A stretch of 64,000 bases of DNA from Sphingobacterium sp. (GCA_031253985.1 JAIRVH010000185.1:1-64000); one strand, 5' to 3'. Counted from the first letter of the stretch, positions 18,401-26,302 are shown. A program made the numbers and translations. Notes: generated from the sequence alone by a model not told the origin.

Positions 18401-18766
18401 GACCTTGGCCGGTGTAAGCTCAATCTCTTGGCTCTTGTAGCCCAAAAGTTTGAATACCAGCTTTTTTGCTCCTATAGGCACCGAAATTGCATAGGTACCA
18501 TCAGCCTTTGAGGCTGCACTGACCTTGCTGTCCGGTACGCTAACCGTCACGGAAGCCAGGGGTTGACCATTGCCATCCGATATTTTACCTGTGATTTCGC
18601 GATTCTGTAACGTCCCCTCTGTCGCCGATACAAGGGGTACATTGGCTTTTAATGGAGCGGCAGGACTAGCCAGAGCCACCAGGCAAACCAGACAAGAACA
18701 GGGTATCCATTTGCCGGCGCTAAAGCTATAAAAGCGGCTTTGTTTTAGTTTACAATTGTTTCTCAT
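15431..18766 (-). CDS. SusC/RagA-family TonB-dependent transporter without STN domain (locus B)
   Basis: A 1111-residue SusC channel. After a signal sequence (to about 42) it goes straight into the carboxypeptidase-regulatory-like domain (TGKISDGNGQPLASVTVSV), then DEVVVVGYGTMRKKDLTG, the plug (LVLDGMIFYGEL, DVLKDASAAAIYGSKAASGV) and the barrel ending FTFGVNLSL. There is no STN domain and no FecI/FecR pair belongs to it, so control must come from elsewhere, perhaps from the unusual 500-base upstream region that it shares with the divergent locus C sigma gene. GC content in sampled 60-base lines of this gene is about 62-65%, against about 45% in the SusC of locus A. Confidence 0.92.
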   Translation of the reverse strand: MRNNCKLKQSRFYSFSAGKWIPCSCLVCLVALASPAAPLKANVPLVSATEGTLQNREITGKISDGNGQPLASVTVSVPDSKVSAASKADGTYAISVPIGAKKLVFKLLGYKSQEIELTPAKVINVVLSPATDELDEVVVVGYGTMRKKDLTGSVTQIHPDHIANENPKTVQDILRGSAGLNIGYDASAKGGGSIEVRGKRSVYDSNSGHNNPLLVLDGMIFYGELSEINPDDIEQIDVLKDASAAAIYGSKAASGVIIISTKKGKQGKPTINMTMNAGATQLSEYRKRFSPEAYLQHREDWYTKNTYGVNPTTGLYEAYQTRDDNGNLTVPYGFYINPDQLPSSLSLDTWRAQSTNEKGESDRSIWGRRLGLQGNALQNFLDGKTVDWADHTFRTGFNQDYNASISGASDRVNYYLSMGYLKNEGTVVSDTYKAVRANMKINAHVTNWLELGANVNFQDRSDGNIDIDIDQTLRNSPYADYADADGNPLQYPLSEQFSQRGYNYDFQRKYLELDKGYTVFNSIFNAKIKLPFNITYSFNASPRLQYFHDRYFMSAELPGSNPADRGANREQTKRFDWSLNNTISWEQTFADKHRLMVTLVQEAEEQQSWKDRIEARNILPSDALGFHNTKNGSKENSSFDSYDTHQTADALLARLFYSYDDRYMLTTSIRRDGYSAFGTSNPYATFPSVALAWNFTKEKFFKWTDVMDYGKLRVSYGKNGNRQLADPNLALANLYSGSGKMHGYLNSAGELVQYRYLMVDRLANPNLQWEKTTAWNFGLDFGFLKNRISGTLEYYLMQTHDMIMEQKLPNFTGFSSITTNLGQVDNKGIELTLNTVNLKKENLQWSTTFNFSYNKNQIVHLYKNYQDVLDADGNVVGRKEMDEISNGWFIGQPIGAIWNYQVTGIWQANEAAEAAKYGQAPGDPRVANVYTADDAVNGDSRKPVYNNNDKVFLGQTDPRFRWSMRNEFTLWKDLSFSFNIYSYMGHKSLSGNYLNNDDDGGRMAYGLANLPAKEYWTPANPTNRYGRIEAKGPIGAEGAERLYDRSFIRLDNISVGYTLPVSLTSKYNLNRVRLYGTVRNVATWTKDWEYGDPETGSWASRVFTFGVNLSL

Positions 18767-18771
18767 AAAGA

Positions 18772-18850
18772 AATATTCACTATGGGTGATTTAGTAATTT
18801 TATAATTGGCTTCCTTTGATAAAGGAATTTTAACTGTAAAAGTGAATATT
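18772..18850 (-). promoter_or_regulatory. Dyad-flanked leader element directly before the locus B susC
   Basis: Perfect 10-bp inverted repeats AATATTCACT (18772-18781) and AGTGAATATT (18841-18850) enclose 59 bases, which themselves hold a perfect 7-bp hairpin TTCCTTT-GAT-AAAGGAA (18811-18827). The element ends five bases before the susC start codon, so in the mRNA the closing stem would sit beside the initiation site. It could be a structured leader, or the outer repeats could be a protein-binding dyad. No known riboswitch class is recognised. Confidence 0.45.
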
Positions 18851-19206
18851 AGCAATTAGAAAAACAGAACTAGATCGTATCAAAAAAGTGCTATTTTGTC
18901 TCAATAACACGATATTCAATATAAAAAAATGGGTAAGTGTATGAGGAAATGATCGAAATTAGGCGAGGGTTCCTAAAAATCACTAACAGGCGAAATTTAA
19001 CTACAACGTTTTCGTAATTTAACTATAACGTTTTCGTATTTTTTATATTACAAATTTTCGTAGCCAAAAAAATCATCCTTTTTCAGAGTGTAATTCTTTT
19101 TTTATAGAAAAAAGACTGAGTTTTTCCCCTTACAGGTCGGCAACTTGAATTGCGAACAAAAGCCGGATCTTCTTCGAAGTAAATTACATGTCCAATCCTT
19201 TAGCCG
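18851..19206. other. Intergenic region between divergent locus B susC and locus C sigma gene
   Basis: This A/T-rich stretch holds no ORF. It contains a tandem 22-bp repeat (listed separately) and a degenerate third half-copy TACAAATTTTCGTA (19049-19062). I could not find a convincing TTTG/TAnnTTTG promoter for the minus-strand susC here. Confidence 0.6.
18994..19037. repeat. 22-bp tandem repeat, two copies
   Basis: Two head-to-tail 22-bp copies of AATTTAACTAyAACGTTTTCGT differ at one base (C versus T). The period equals about two helical turns, so the CGTTTTCG cores fall on the same DNA face, as in tandem operators. The repeat lies about 170 bases upstream of the locus C sigma promoter and about 230 bases upstream of the locus B susC. 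Confidence 0.8.
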
Positions 19207-19238
19207 TTTGGATTTTATGCATATTAAATTTACATTTG
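19207..19238 (+). promoter_or_regulatory. Predicted Bacteroidota promoter of the locus C sigma gene
   Basis: Both elements are perfect: TTTG (19207-19210), 20 bases, then TACATTTG (19231-19238), matching the TTTG/TAnnTTTG consensus. The predicted start site falls about 25 bases before the TTG start codon. Confidence 0.75.
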
Positions 19239-19269
19239 ACACATCTACTGCAATAGAATACTAACAAAT

Positions 19270-19839
19270 TTGAACAATTACCAGGCTATATCGGATATTG
19301 AACTGCTTCATCTTGCCGCACAGGATGATCAGACCGCTTTCGCTGAGTTGTTTAACCGCTACAGAGTTTCAATCTTCCAGCATGCCTTTTTATTTTATCA
19401 GGATTATGATAAAGCGCAGGATGTGGTTCAGGAACTTTTCTTAAAACTCTGGCAAAAACGGACAGAGATCAATGTGCAGTCATCGTTGAAGGGATATATC
19501 CATAAGGCAACCCGGCATCTTATCCTTAACCAGCTTGCACACGTCGACGTGGTGGAAAAATTTAACAGCTATTATCTCGATGCCCATGCTGAGGGGGTAA
19601 ATGAAGTCGAAGAAAAACTGCAGGAGAAAGAGCTTCTTGAGATCCTACAGCAAAAAATAGACTCCATGCCCAGAAAGATGCAGCAGATTTTCAAGATGAG
19701 TCGTGAGGAAGAGCTTTCCCATAAGGAAATCAGCGAAAAATTGAATATCGCTCCGAAAACAGTCAGACAACAGATATACAATGCCTTACTCTTATTAAAG
19801 AGCAATCTGAAATATCTTTTTTTATTTTTTTTCCATTAA
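19270..19839 (+). CDS. ECF sigma factor, FecI-like, TTG start (locus C)
   Basis: A 189-residue FecI-type sigma factor: N-terminal SDIELLHLAAQDDQTAFAELFNRY (helical region 2 start), QDVVQELFLKLWQKR, and region 4 with LSHKEISEKLNIAPKTVRQQIYNALLLLKSNL. The only plausible start is TTG: an in-frame TGA lies ten codons upstream, inside the -7 box, and no ATG follows it before the conserved sequence. The C-terminus is a phenylalanine run (LFLFFFH), common in this group. The FecR gene follows after 75 bases and an STN-type SusC follows that, so this is the third component of a trans-envelope signalling cascade. Confidence 0.9.
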   Translation: MNNYQAISDIELLHLAAQDDQTAFAELFNRYRVSIFQHAFLFYQDYDKAQDVVQELFLKLWQKRTEINVQSSLKGYIHKATRHLILNQLAHVDVVEKFNSYYLDAHAEGVNEVEEKLQEKELLEILQQKIDSMPRKMQQIFKMSREEELSHKEISEKLNIAPKTVRQQIYNALLLLKSNLKYLFLFFFH

Positions 19840-19914
19840 TCTAAAATTTATTTGAGACAATCATCCCTTTGACCTGTCTTATAATCAAAGGGGAAAATTA
19901 CGCCGCCCAAAAAA

Positions 19915-21003
19915 ATGGATAAACACGAATTACAAGATCTATTGGCACGCTACACATCCAACTCACTTACAACAGTTGAGCGGGAGCGCCTTTTTTCCTA
20001 TTATAATGAACTTTTGTCCAAAAATTCGCTTGACGATCTCGACGAAAACTTGCTTCAGGAAAAGCTGAAGCAGATCGATCTCAGCAAGATAACAGCACTT
20101 GATAAAGCCCCTCGCCCTGCCCGTTGGAAGTATGTAGCAGTTGCCGCCGCTTCCCTCCTGCTGTTTGCCTTTGTGGGTAAGATTTTATGGCATGACGCTG
20201 TCCAAAACAAAAACGCGACCAAGGCCACAGCGCGTATTTTGATGGTACCGGACCGGGCGTATGCCCTGTTGCCAAATGGCGATAGTATTCTTCTCGAAGG
20301 CCATGGCGAAAATTTAAAAGAACGCTTAGGCAACAAGCTAACGAAAGCTGAAAAAACGCAGCTCATTACGATTCGTACACCGCGTGCTGGCAGGTATAAT
20401 TTTGTGTTGCCCGATGGCTCCAAAGTATGGCTCAATTCAGCCTCCGAGCTCCGCTATCCTTCTACCTTTGATCGTGTTGGCCGCGAAGTCCAACTCGAGG
20501 GCGAAGGCTATTTCGAAATTGCAAAGTTGACCCGAAACAACCTTAGGGTACCATTCCGTGTTCAATCCCGCGATCAGGAAGTGAAAGTCCTCGGGACAAA
20601 GTTCAACGTCAGCAACTATGCGAATGAACTGAACTGTACAACGACCCTCGTTGAAGGTTCAGTGCGTGTAATCAACAAAACAGACAACAAACAGACCCTG
20701 TTAAAACCCGATGAGCAATTAAAATTGGCAGGTTCGGAATCTATATTGCAAAAGGTCGACGCTGCAGAATCCATCGGCTGGAAAGATGGTGTGCTGGTAC
20801 TCGATAAAATGGACTTCCCGGAGATAGCCCGTATCATTGAGCGCAATTATGATGTCAACTTTGTTGGATCCTTGCCAAAAGGCTTTAAATTAAACGGTGA
20901 ACTGCAGACTAATGTTGATCTAAAAGAACTATTGAAATCACTTGAACTATATACCAATGTAAGATTTAATATAAATGGGAGGAACATTATGATAAAAAAC
21001 TAA
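19915..21003 (+). CDS. FecR-family anti-sigma factor (locus C)
   Basis: A 362-residue anti-sigma factor with the cytoplasmic part at 1-60, one membrane helix at about 62-85 (YVAVAAASLLLFAFVGKI), the FecR domain at about 140-250 (VLPDGSKVWLNSASELRYPS, GEGYFEIAKLTR, LGTKFNVSNYANE) and a C-terminal DUF4974 domain at about 290-362 with LDKMDFPEIARIIERNYDV. Relative to the FecR of locus A it has an extra loop after the helix (YALLPNGDSILLEG). It is expected to relay the state of the SusC encoded 106 bases downstream to the sigma factor upstream. Confidence 0.9.
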   Translation: MDKHELQDLLARYTSNSLTTVERERLFSYYNELLSKNSLDDLDENLLQEKLKQIDLSKITALDKAPRPARWKYVAVAAASLLLFAFVGKILWHDAVQNKNATKATARILMVPDRAYALLPNGDSILLEGHGENLKERLGNKLTKAEKTQLITIRTPRAGRYNFVLPDGSKVWLNSASELRYPSTFDRVGREVQLEGEGYFEIAKLTRNNLRVPFRVQSRDQEVKVLGTKFNVSNYANELNCTTTLVEGSVRVINKTDNKQTLLKPDEQLKLAGSESILQKVDAAESIGWKDGVLVLDKMDFPEIARIIERNYDVNFVGSLPKGFKLNGELQTNVDLKELLKSLELYTNVRFNINGRNIMIKN

Positions 21004-21017
21004 ACTAACCCTGCCCT

Positions 21018-21096
21018 AAAAAAAACAGGGATGTTTGCCCATCCCTGTCATTAACATTAGGCATTACTCTTTTCGAATTCAAAAATTACTAACCTA
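21018..21096 (-). ncRNA. Candidate cis-antisense RNA in the fecR-susC gap of locus C
   Basis: On the minus strand a 9-bp stem ACAGGGATG / CATCCCTGT with a 6-nt loop (21025-21048) is followed by eight T: a strong intrinsic terminator that acts only on antisense transcription. A matching antisense promoter lies at the other end of the gap (next entry). The predicted RNA is about 78 nt and complementary to the susC leader, ending about 15 bases short of the start codon. Its body has inverted ends (ATTAGG / CCTAAT) and so can fold. Position next to fecR, direction, size and terminator all match the DonS type of PUL-repressing RNA known from Bacteroides fragilis. Existence of the RNA is inferred. 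Confidence 0.5.
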
Positions 21097-21101
21097 ATCA
21101 T

Positions 21102-21132
21102 CAAATGTATGAATAATCCAGTTGATACTAAA
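21102..21132 (-). promoter_or_regulatory. Predicted antisense promoter over the locus C susC start codon
   Basis: Read on the minus strand: TTTA (21132-21129), 19 bases, TACATTTG (21109-21102). The -7 box is a perfect consensus and its first base pairs with the A of the susC ATG; the -33 box differs from TTTG at one base. Confidence 0.5.
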
Positions 21133-24100
21133 CGTTGGGGTGGATCTTTATACCCCGATTTTTGTAAAAACTACAGTATTTTACCTAAATCTTTACTAAA
21201 AATGCGTTTGGCCGCTTATCTTGTATTGGGAACAAGTCTACAGTTGTCCGCCAATACCTATGCCCAAAAAGTAAATCTCAAGTTTGAAAAGAGCTCTCTT
21301 GAAACTGTATTCAAAGAAATCCGGAAACAGAGTGGCTATTCTTTTTTGTATAACAATGAGTTGCTAAAAAAAGGACAGAAAATTTCAGTACATCTTTCCA
21401 ATGCAAATGTGGAGCAGGCACTTGATATTTTACTCAAGGACCAGCCCCTGGAATACCATATTAATGGTAAGATCATCTCGCTGATACCGAAGGCTGGTCC
21501 GATCAGAAGTAAGGACAACCCTTCCGCTACAATTACCATACAAAAGAAATTGAACGGTTACGTCAGAAACGAAAAAGGCGAACCGCTGCAGAATGCCACT
21601 GTTTCGCTAAAAGGAACACTGGTATCCACTTCGACAAACAGCAGCGGCTATTTTGAGCTCACCAACGCGCCAGCTAAAGGCTCTTTGCTCATTTCTTATG
21701 TTGGCTATCAAACCCAGGAAGTTTCCATCGCGGCCGATCTCAACAATATCAGGCTCGTTAGCGAAACAAAGGCTTTGGCAGAAGTCGTCGTCAGCACCGG
21801 TTTTCAGACGATCAATGCCGAAAGAGCAACCGGTTCTTTCGGACGTGTTTCACAGGAGCAGATCGAAAAGCCGAGCACCAATATTGCACAGCGTATTATT
21901 GGTACCACGGCGGGAGTTCAGGCAACGCTGGATGTGGACGGAAATCCGCGCTTTGAAATCCGTGGACAGACCAGCTTAAATATCCGGGATGCTGCCGGGA
22001 ATCTCACAGCCAATGCTTCGCCCTTAGTGGTGGTGGATGGCTTTGCCATACAGGGTGATTTCAAGTCCATCAACCCCAACGACGTAGAGAGTATCAACAT
22101 CCTCAAAGATGCGGCAGCAGCATCCATCTGGGGAGCCCGGGCCGCCAATGGTGTCATTGTCATTGTCACTAAAAAAGCCCGGCAAGGGACACCACTCCGT
22201 GTTGACTTTCAAGCCTTCACCCAGATAGGACAAAAATTCGATCTGTCGTATGTCAATCCGCTGGCCTCTTCCAAAGAGACTATTGACTATGAAAAAATGG
22301 CCTTCAATAAATGGAGTGCGGTAGAGAATTCAGGCTCTCTGGAGTCCAATTATGATAAAGTCTGGTCACAGGGACTTGTCGCATTGAGCGAAAACCACCT
22401 GGGCTTTCTCTCGGATACAGAGCGCGATGCCCAACTCGCACGACTGTCTACACTTGACAATCGGCAACAGATCAAAGATCTGCTCCTGGCGGCTCCCAAC
22501 AGTCAGCAATACAACATCAGCATGCAGGGCAGCTCGGGCCGGATGAACAATCTATTTTCCCTGATGCACGAGCGCAACCAGTCTAATTTTCAGGAAACCA
22601 AAAACCAGAAATATATGCTGAATTACCGGACTTCGGTCAACCTCTTCAGCTGGCTTGACTTCAATGCATCCACGATGTTGCAGTATAATAACTACGACAA
22701 AAACGGCGTTACACTCGCCGATATCCAGGGCCTATCGCCCTACGATATGCTGACCGATGCAGATGGTTCCTTTACCAATATCAGCCAATATTACTGGCCA
22801 CTTTTGGAACGTTCTGTTCCAATGAACAAATTTCCGTACGCTGACTGGACCTACAATCCGGCCCGGGAAATTCATGCGCGAAACAAAACTTCAAAGGAGC
22901 TGAATGCACGTTTTATGGGCGGACTGACGTTTAAACTGATGAAAGGTCTGTCATTCGACACCAAGCTTCAATATGAACTTTTTAATACCAACAACCGTTA
23001 TCTCTACAACGAAGATTCCTTTTATGTCCGTAAAAAGGTAAACCAGGCTACCAGTTGGGATACCAAAACAGGCACGCTGGTATCCAATTTGCCTAAAGGC
23101 GGAATTATCGAACAACCTTTAAGCAGTCCAAGCGAGTGGAATCAGGTGCGTGTGCACGCCTACAGCTTCCGTAACCAGGTCAATTTCAACCGTATCTTTA
23201 ATGGAAAGCATGAGATCAATGCCATTGCGGGATCCGAAATCAGCAACCAGGTATCCGAGCAATTCTACCATCCCACCGTGTTTGGCTACAACGATGCCAC
23301 ATTAACCGTGGGTTCTTTTCCGAATGGCCCTGGGGGAACATTTGCGCCCATCAAAGACTGGATGGGTAAAAATCAGACTTTTACTTATAGCAATGCCTTT
23401 GGCTACCGAACAGAAAGATTCTTTTCCCTTTACGGAAACGCAGCTTACACCTACCTGAACAAATATACCTTATCGGGAAGCATACGTACAGACGCCTCGA
23501 ATATGATCACCGATGACCCGGCATATCGTTATGCACCATTCTGGTCTTTGGGGGGATCCTATCAGATCAAACGTGAGCCCTTTATGCAGGCTGCAAACTG
23601 GCTGGACAAACTAAACTTGAGACTGACCTATGGCTTCAATGGTAATGTGGACCGGTCTACCTCATTTCGCCCACTGGTGGCTTTGGGCACGCTGCCCAAT
23701 ATTTATACCAACGATAATACAGCGCGAATCTCAAGCTATGGAAATCCGTCGCTGCGCTGGGAACGAACGGGCACCTGGAATGCGGGTATCGATTACTCCC
23801 TTTGGCAAGGCAAACTCTACGGAAAGATTGACGTATACAACAAACAGGGAAAAGATCTGATCGCAGAGCTCTCGATTCCTGCCATCAATGGTGTCACCAA
23901 GCAAAAGCTCAACAATGCTGAAATTAACAACAAAGGTATCGAACTGGAGTTTGGCACGACCCTGCCCCTTAAAGGCTCGGACATTACATGGCGCGGAAAC
24001 CTCAACTTTTCGTACAACAAGAATAAGGTGACCAAATTATTTGTCGCCAACTACGTCGCCTACGATCTCTATGGCTATGGGCAGAATTACGGGGCCTATG

Positions 24101-24741
24101 TACAGGGCTATGATGCCAATTCGATGTGGATGTTCGACTATGCAGGAGTGCATAATAATCAACCCATGGTTAATGGTGCAAATGGGGACCGCTATGATTT
24201 CGGTGCCTGGTCTCCGGGCGACGGCCGCGATTACCTGGTCAATGTCGGAACGCGGGTAGCACCTTATACACTTGGTTTCAGCAATACATTCGACATCTAT
24301 GATTTCAGCCTGTCTTTTATCCTTACAGGAAAACTGGGGCACGTCTTCAAAACCCTGCCGTTCGATTATCCTGCTGTTGGCTACGACCGTTTGCTACCAA
24401 ACAAAAAACTGAGCGACGTGATCAATGGCGATCCCAATCAGATCGTTCCGCTACCACTCAACGACATCGAACCGCGTTATTATTTCTGGGATCGTTATAC
24501 CCAATATTTAAGTTACCTGTCGGCCAATGCCTCGCATCTGCGCATGCAGGAGGTCAATGCCAGCTATCGTTTACCGACTAAAAAATGGAGTATACTGAAA
24601 AAGAGCGATGCGATGGTCTATCTACAGGGAAATGATCTTTTCACCGTACTGTTTAACAAACAGGGTGAGGATCCTGAATTCCCATTGGGCACCATGAAAC
24701 CGCGCCCGCGTTTCACTTTTGGATTTAAGGTCGGATTTTAA
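21109..24741 (+). CDS. SusC/RagA-family TonB-dependent transporter with STN domain (locus C)
   Basis: A 1210-residue channel. Order: signal sequence ending near SANTYAQ (about 45), STN domain (about 48-125), a linker, a carboxypeptidase-regulatory-like domain (GYVRNEKGEPLQNATVSLKG, about 150-225), then the linker AEVVVSTGFQTINAERATGSF instead of the more common VVVVGYG. This STGxQ...ERATGSF form marks a SusC subgroup that I associate with TlpA-type and peptidase neighbours. The plug has VDGFAIQGDF and ILKDAAAASIWGARAANGV (Ile-Trp replacing the usual Ile-Tyr). The barrel ends FTFGFKVGF. SusD and a TlpA-family gene follow on the same strand. Confidence 0.92.
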   Translation: MNNPVDTKRWGGSLYPDFCKNYSILPKSLLKMRLAAYLVLGTSLQLSANTYAQKVNLKFEKSSLETVFKEIRKQSGYSFLYNNELLKKGQKISVHLSNANVEQALDILLKDQPLEYHINGKIISLIPKAGPIRSKDNPSATITIQKKLNGYVRNEKGEPLQNATVSLKGTLVSTSTNSSGYFELTNAPAKGSLLISYVGYQTQEVSIAADLNNIRLVSETKALAEVVVSTGFQTINAERATGSFGRVSQEQIEKPSTNIAQRIIGTTAGVQATLDVDGNPRFEIRGQTSLNIRDAAGNLTANASPLVVVDGFAIQGDFKSINPNDVESINILKDAAAASIWGARAANGVIVIVTKKARQGTPLRVDFQAFTQIGQKFDLSYVNPLASSKETIDYEKMAFNKWSAVENSGSLESNYDKVWSQGLVALSENHLGFLSDTERDAQLARLSTLDNRQQIKDLLLAAPNSQQYNISMQGSSGRMNNLFSLMHERNQSNFQETKNQKYMLNYRTSVNLFSWLDFNASTMLQYNNYDKNGVTLADIQGLSPYDMLTDADGSFTNISQYYWPLLERSVPMNKFPYADWTYNPAREIHARNKTSKELNARFMGGLTFKLMKGLSFDTKLQYELFNTNNRYLYNEDSFYVRKKVNQATSWDTKTGTLVSNLPKGGIIEQPLSSPSEWNQVRVHAYSFRNQVNFNRIFNGKHEINAIAGSEISNQVSEQFYHPTVFGYNDATLTVGSFPNGPGGTFAPIKDWMGKNQTFTYSNAFGYRTERFFSLYGNAAYTYLNKYTLSGSIRTDASNMITDDPAYRYAPFWSLGGSYQIKREPFMQAANWLDKLNLRLTYGFNGNVDRSTSFRPLVALGTLPNIYTNDNTARISSYGNPSLRWERTGTWNAGIDYSLWQGKLYGKIDVYNKQGKDLIAELSIPAINGVTKQKLNNAEINNKGIELEFGTTLPLKGSDITWRGNLNFSYNKNKVTKLFVANYVAYDLYGYGQNYGAYVQGYDANSMWMFDYAGVHNNQPMVNGANGDRYDFGAWSPGDGRDYLVNVGTRVAPYTLGFSNTFDIYDFSLSFILTGKLGHVFKTLPFDYPAVGYDRLLPNKKLSDVINGDPNQIVPLPLNDIEPRYYFWDRYTQYLSYLSANASHLRMQEVNASYRLPTKKWSILKKSDAMVYLQGNDLFTVLFNKQGEDPEFPLGTMKPRPRFTFGFKVGF

Positions 24742-24751
24742 GCCTCAAACA

Positions 24752-26290
24752 ATGAAAAACATACATAATCATATAAAAAGCATGGCTACATTTGCTATAT
24801 GCAGTAGCCTATTCCTATCCGGATGCAATAAATTTCTCGATGAGAAGCCTTCCAAGTCTAGCGATCTCGTGGTGACCACAACAGCTGAACTTGACGCATT
24901 ATTGAATAATTACACTACATTCTACCAAGAAGGAAATCGCAGCACCATCTATGGTACCGATGACTACGGATTCACGAAGCAAATCTATGATGCCCGTCCC
25001 GGCACATTCAGTATGGCCGCGGTGGAGTTTGCATTGTGGGATATCGACTTTGTACAGGACGACACACGGGAGAATTTTTGGAAAAATGAATATAACAAGA
25101 TCTTTAATGCCAATATGGTACTCGAAAACCTCGACAAGGTAAGCGGTAACCAGCAGGATAAAGATCGGCTGCGCGCCGATGCACATTTTATTCGTGCTTA
25201 TAGCTACCTCAATCTGGTCAACACCTATTGTCTCCCCTATACCGACGCCAATAAAAATGAACTTGGACTTCCGATCAAGAATAGTACCTCATTCGACGAG
25301 TCTGCAGTCCGCAAACCTCTGGCTGAGGTATACCAGCTGATCGAATCGGATCTGGCCGAAGCGCAAAAGACAAGTAGCCCGCTGATTCAGTCGGGCACAG
25401 CAAAACATTGGCGTGCCAATACAGCTGCCGTAAACGGCTTTGCTGCCCGCTATTACCTGATTCGCAACAATTATCAGCTTGCGTTGAACTATGCAAATAA
25501 GGCACTGGCCGAATACAGCACCCTTGTTGACTACAACAAAGACATGCGCTATGGCCGCAGTTCGACCATCAGTATCAATACTGGCACGCCCGATGCGAAG
25601 GTGGTTACACTGCAATTTCCATACACACACGACAACAACACCGACTTCACTGACATGATCCAATGGAAAGAATTTTTATACTTCCGGATGCTTTATCATG
25701 AGTCCTGGTGGTATGTGCCAAGTCAGGAGCTGATTGATCTGTATGACCACGATCATGACTTACGGTACGAATACAACTTTGTTGAAGGCTACTCCTACGA
25801 TCGCGGAATGACCAAACCCGCCTATGACTGGCCCGGCTACGTGTTCTTCTACAAAGACCGCATTCCTTCAGGCCCTACCGTGGCGGAAATGTTATTGATC
25901 AAAGCAGAAGCCCATGCCCGGTTAGGTCAGGTGACAGAAGCCATCAATGCCGTTAATCAATTGCGCACCAAACGCTTGAAACCGGGCGCATGGGTAAACC
26001 TGCAAGCCGGTAGCAAAGACGAAGCCATCAAGAAGATTCTGGAGGAAAGACGTCGCGAGCTCCCTTATACCCAACGCTGGTCCGATATCCGCAGGTTCAA
26101 CAACAACGACTATGCAGGAGATGATGTGGAATTGAAACGTACATTCTATCCCTATACCGTGTCAAATGTCAGTACAACGGAGCCGACCAAGGTTTATACA
26201 CTACCCAAACAGTCGCGGCGATTTGCAGCACCGATCCCAAGGACGGAGCTGATTTCCAGTCAGGGCGCAATTGTACAAAATAGCTATTAA
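24752..26290 (+). CDS. SusD/RagB-family lipoprotein (locus C)
   Basis: A 512-residue SusD homologue starting at the ATG of MKNIHNH (the ORF-track start lies inside susC). The signal peptide has a lipobox LFLSGC followed by NKFLDEKPSK. Family blocks: DAHFIRAYSYLNLVNTYCLPY, AVNGFAARYYLIRNNYQLALNYANKAL, MLLIKAEAHARLGQVTEAINAVNQLRT and LEERRRELPYTQRWSDIRRFN. It starts 10 bases after the susC stop and is followed after 12 bases by a TlpA gene. A well-formed SusD with no sign of decay. Confidence 0.92.
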   Translation: MKNIHNHIKSMATFAICSSLFLSGCNKFLDEKPSKSSDLVVTTTAELDALLNNYTTFYQEGNRSTIYGTDDYGFTKQIYDARPGTFSMAAVEFALWDIDFVQDDTRENFWKNEYNKIFNANMVLENLDKVSGNQQDKDRLRADAHFIRAYSYLNLVNTYCLPYTDANKNELGLPIKNSTSFDESAVRKPLAEVYQLIESDLAEAQKTSSPLIQSGTAKHWRANTAAVNGFAARYYLIRNNYQLALNYANKALAEYSTLVDYNKDMRYGRSSTISINTGTPDAKVVTLQFPYTHDNNTDFTDMIQWKEFLYFRMLYHESWWYVPSQELIDLYDHDHDLRYEYNFVEGYSYDRGMTKPAYDWPGYVFFYKDRIPSGPTVAEMLLIKAEAHARLGQVTEAINAVNQLRTKRLKPGAWVNLQAGSKDEAIKKILEERRRELPYTQRWSDIRRFNNNDYAGDDVELKRTFYPYTVSNVSTTEPTKVYTLPKQSRRFAAPIPRTELISSQGAIVQNSY

Positions 26291-26302
26291 AAATTAGAAA
26301 AA

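Noticed and set aside
18994-19037. CRISPR or attachment site
   Set aside because: Only two direct copies without spacer, no integrase, no disturbed tRNA gene.
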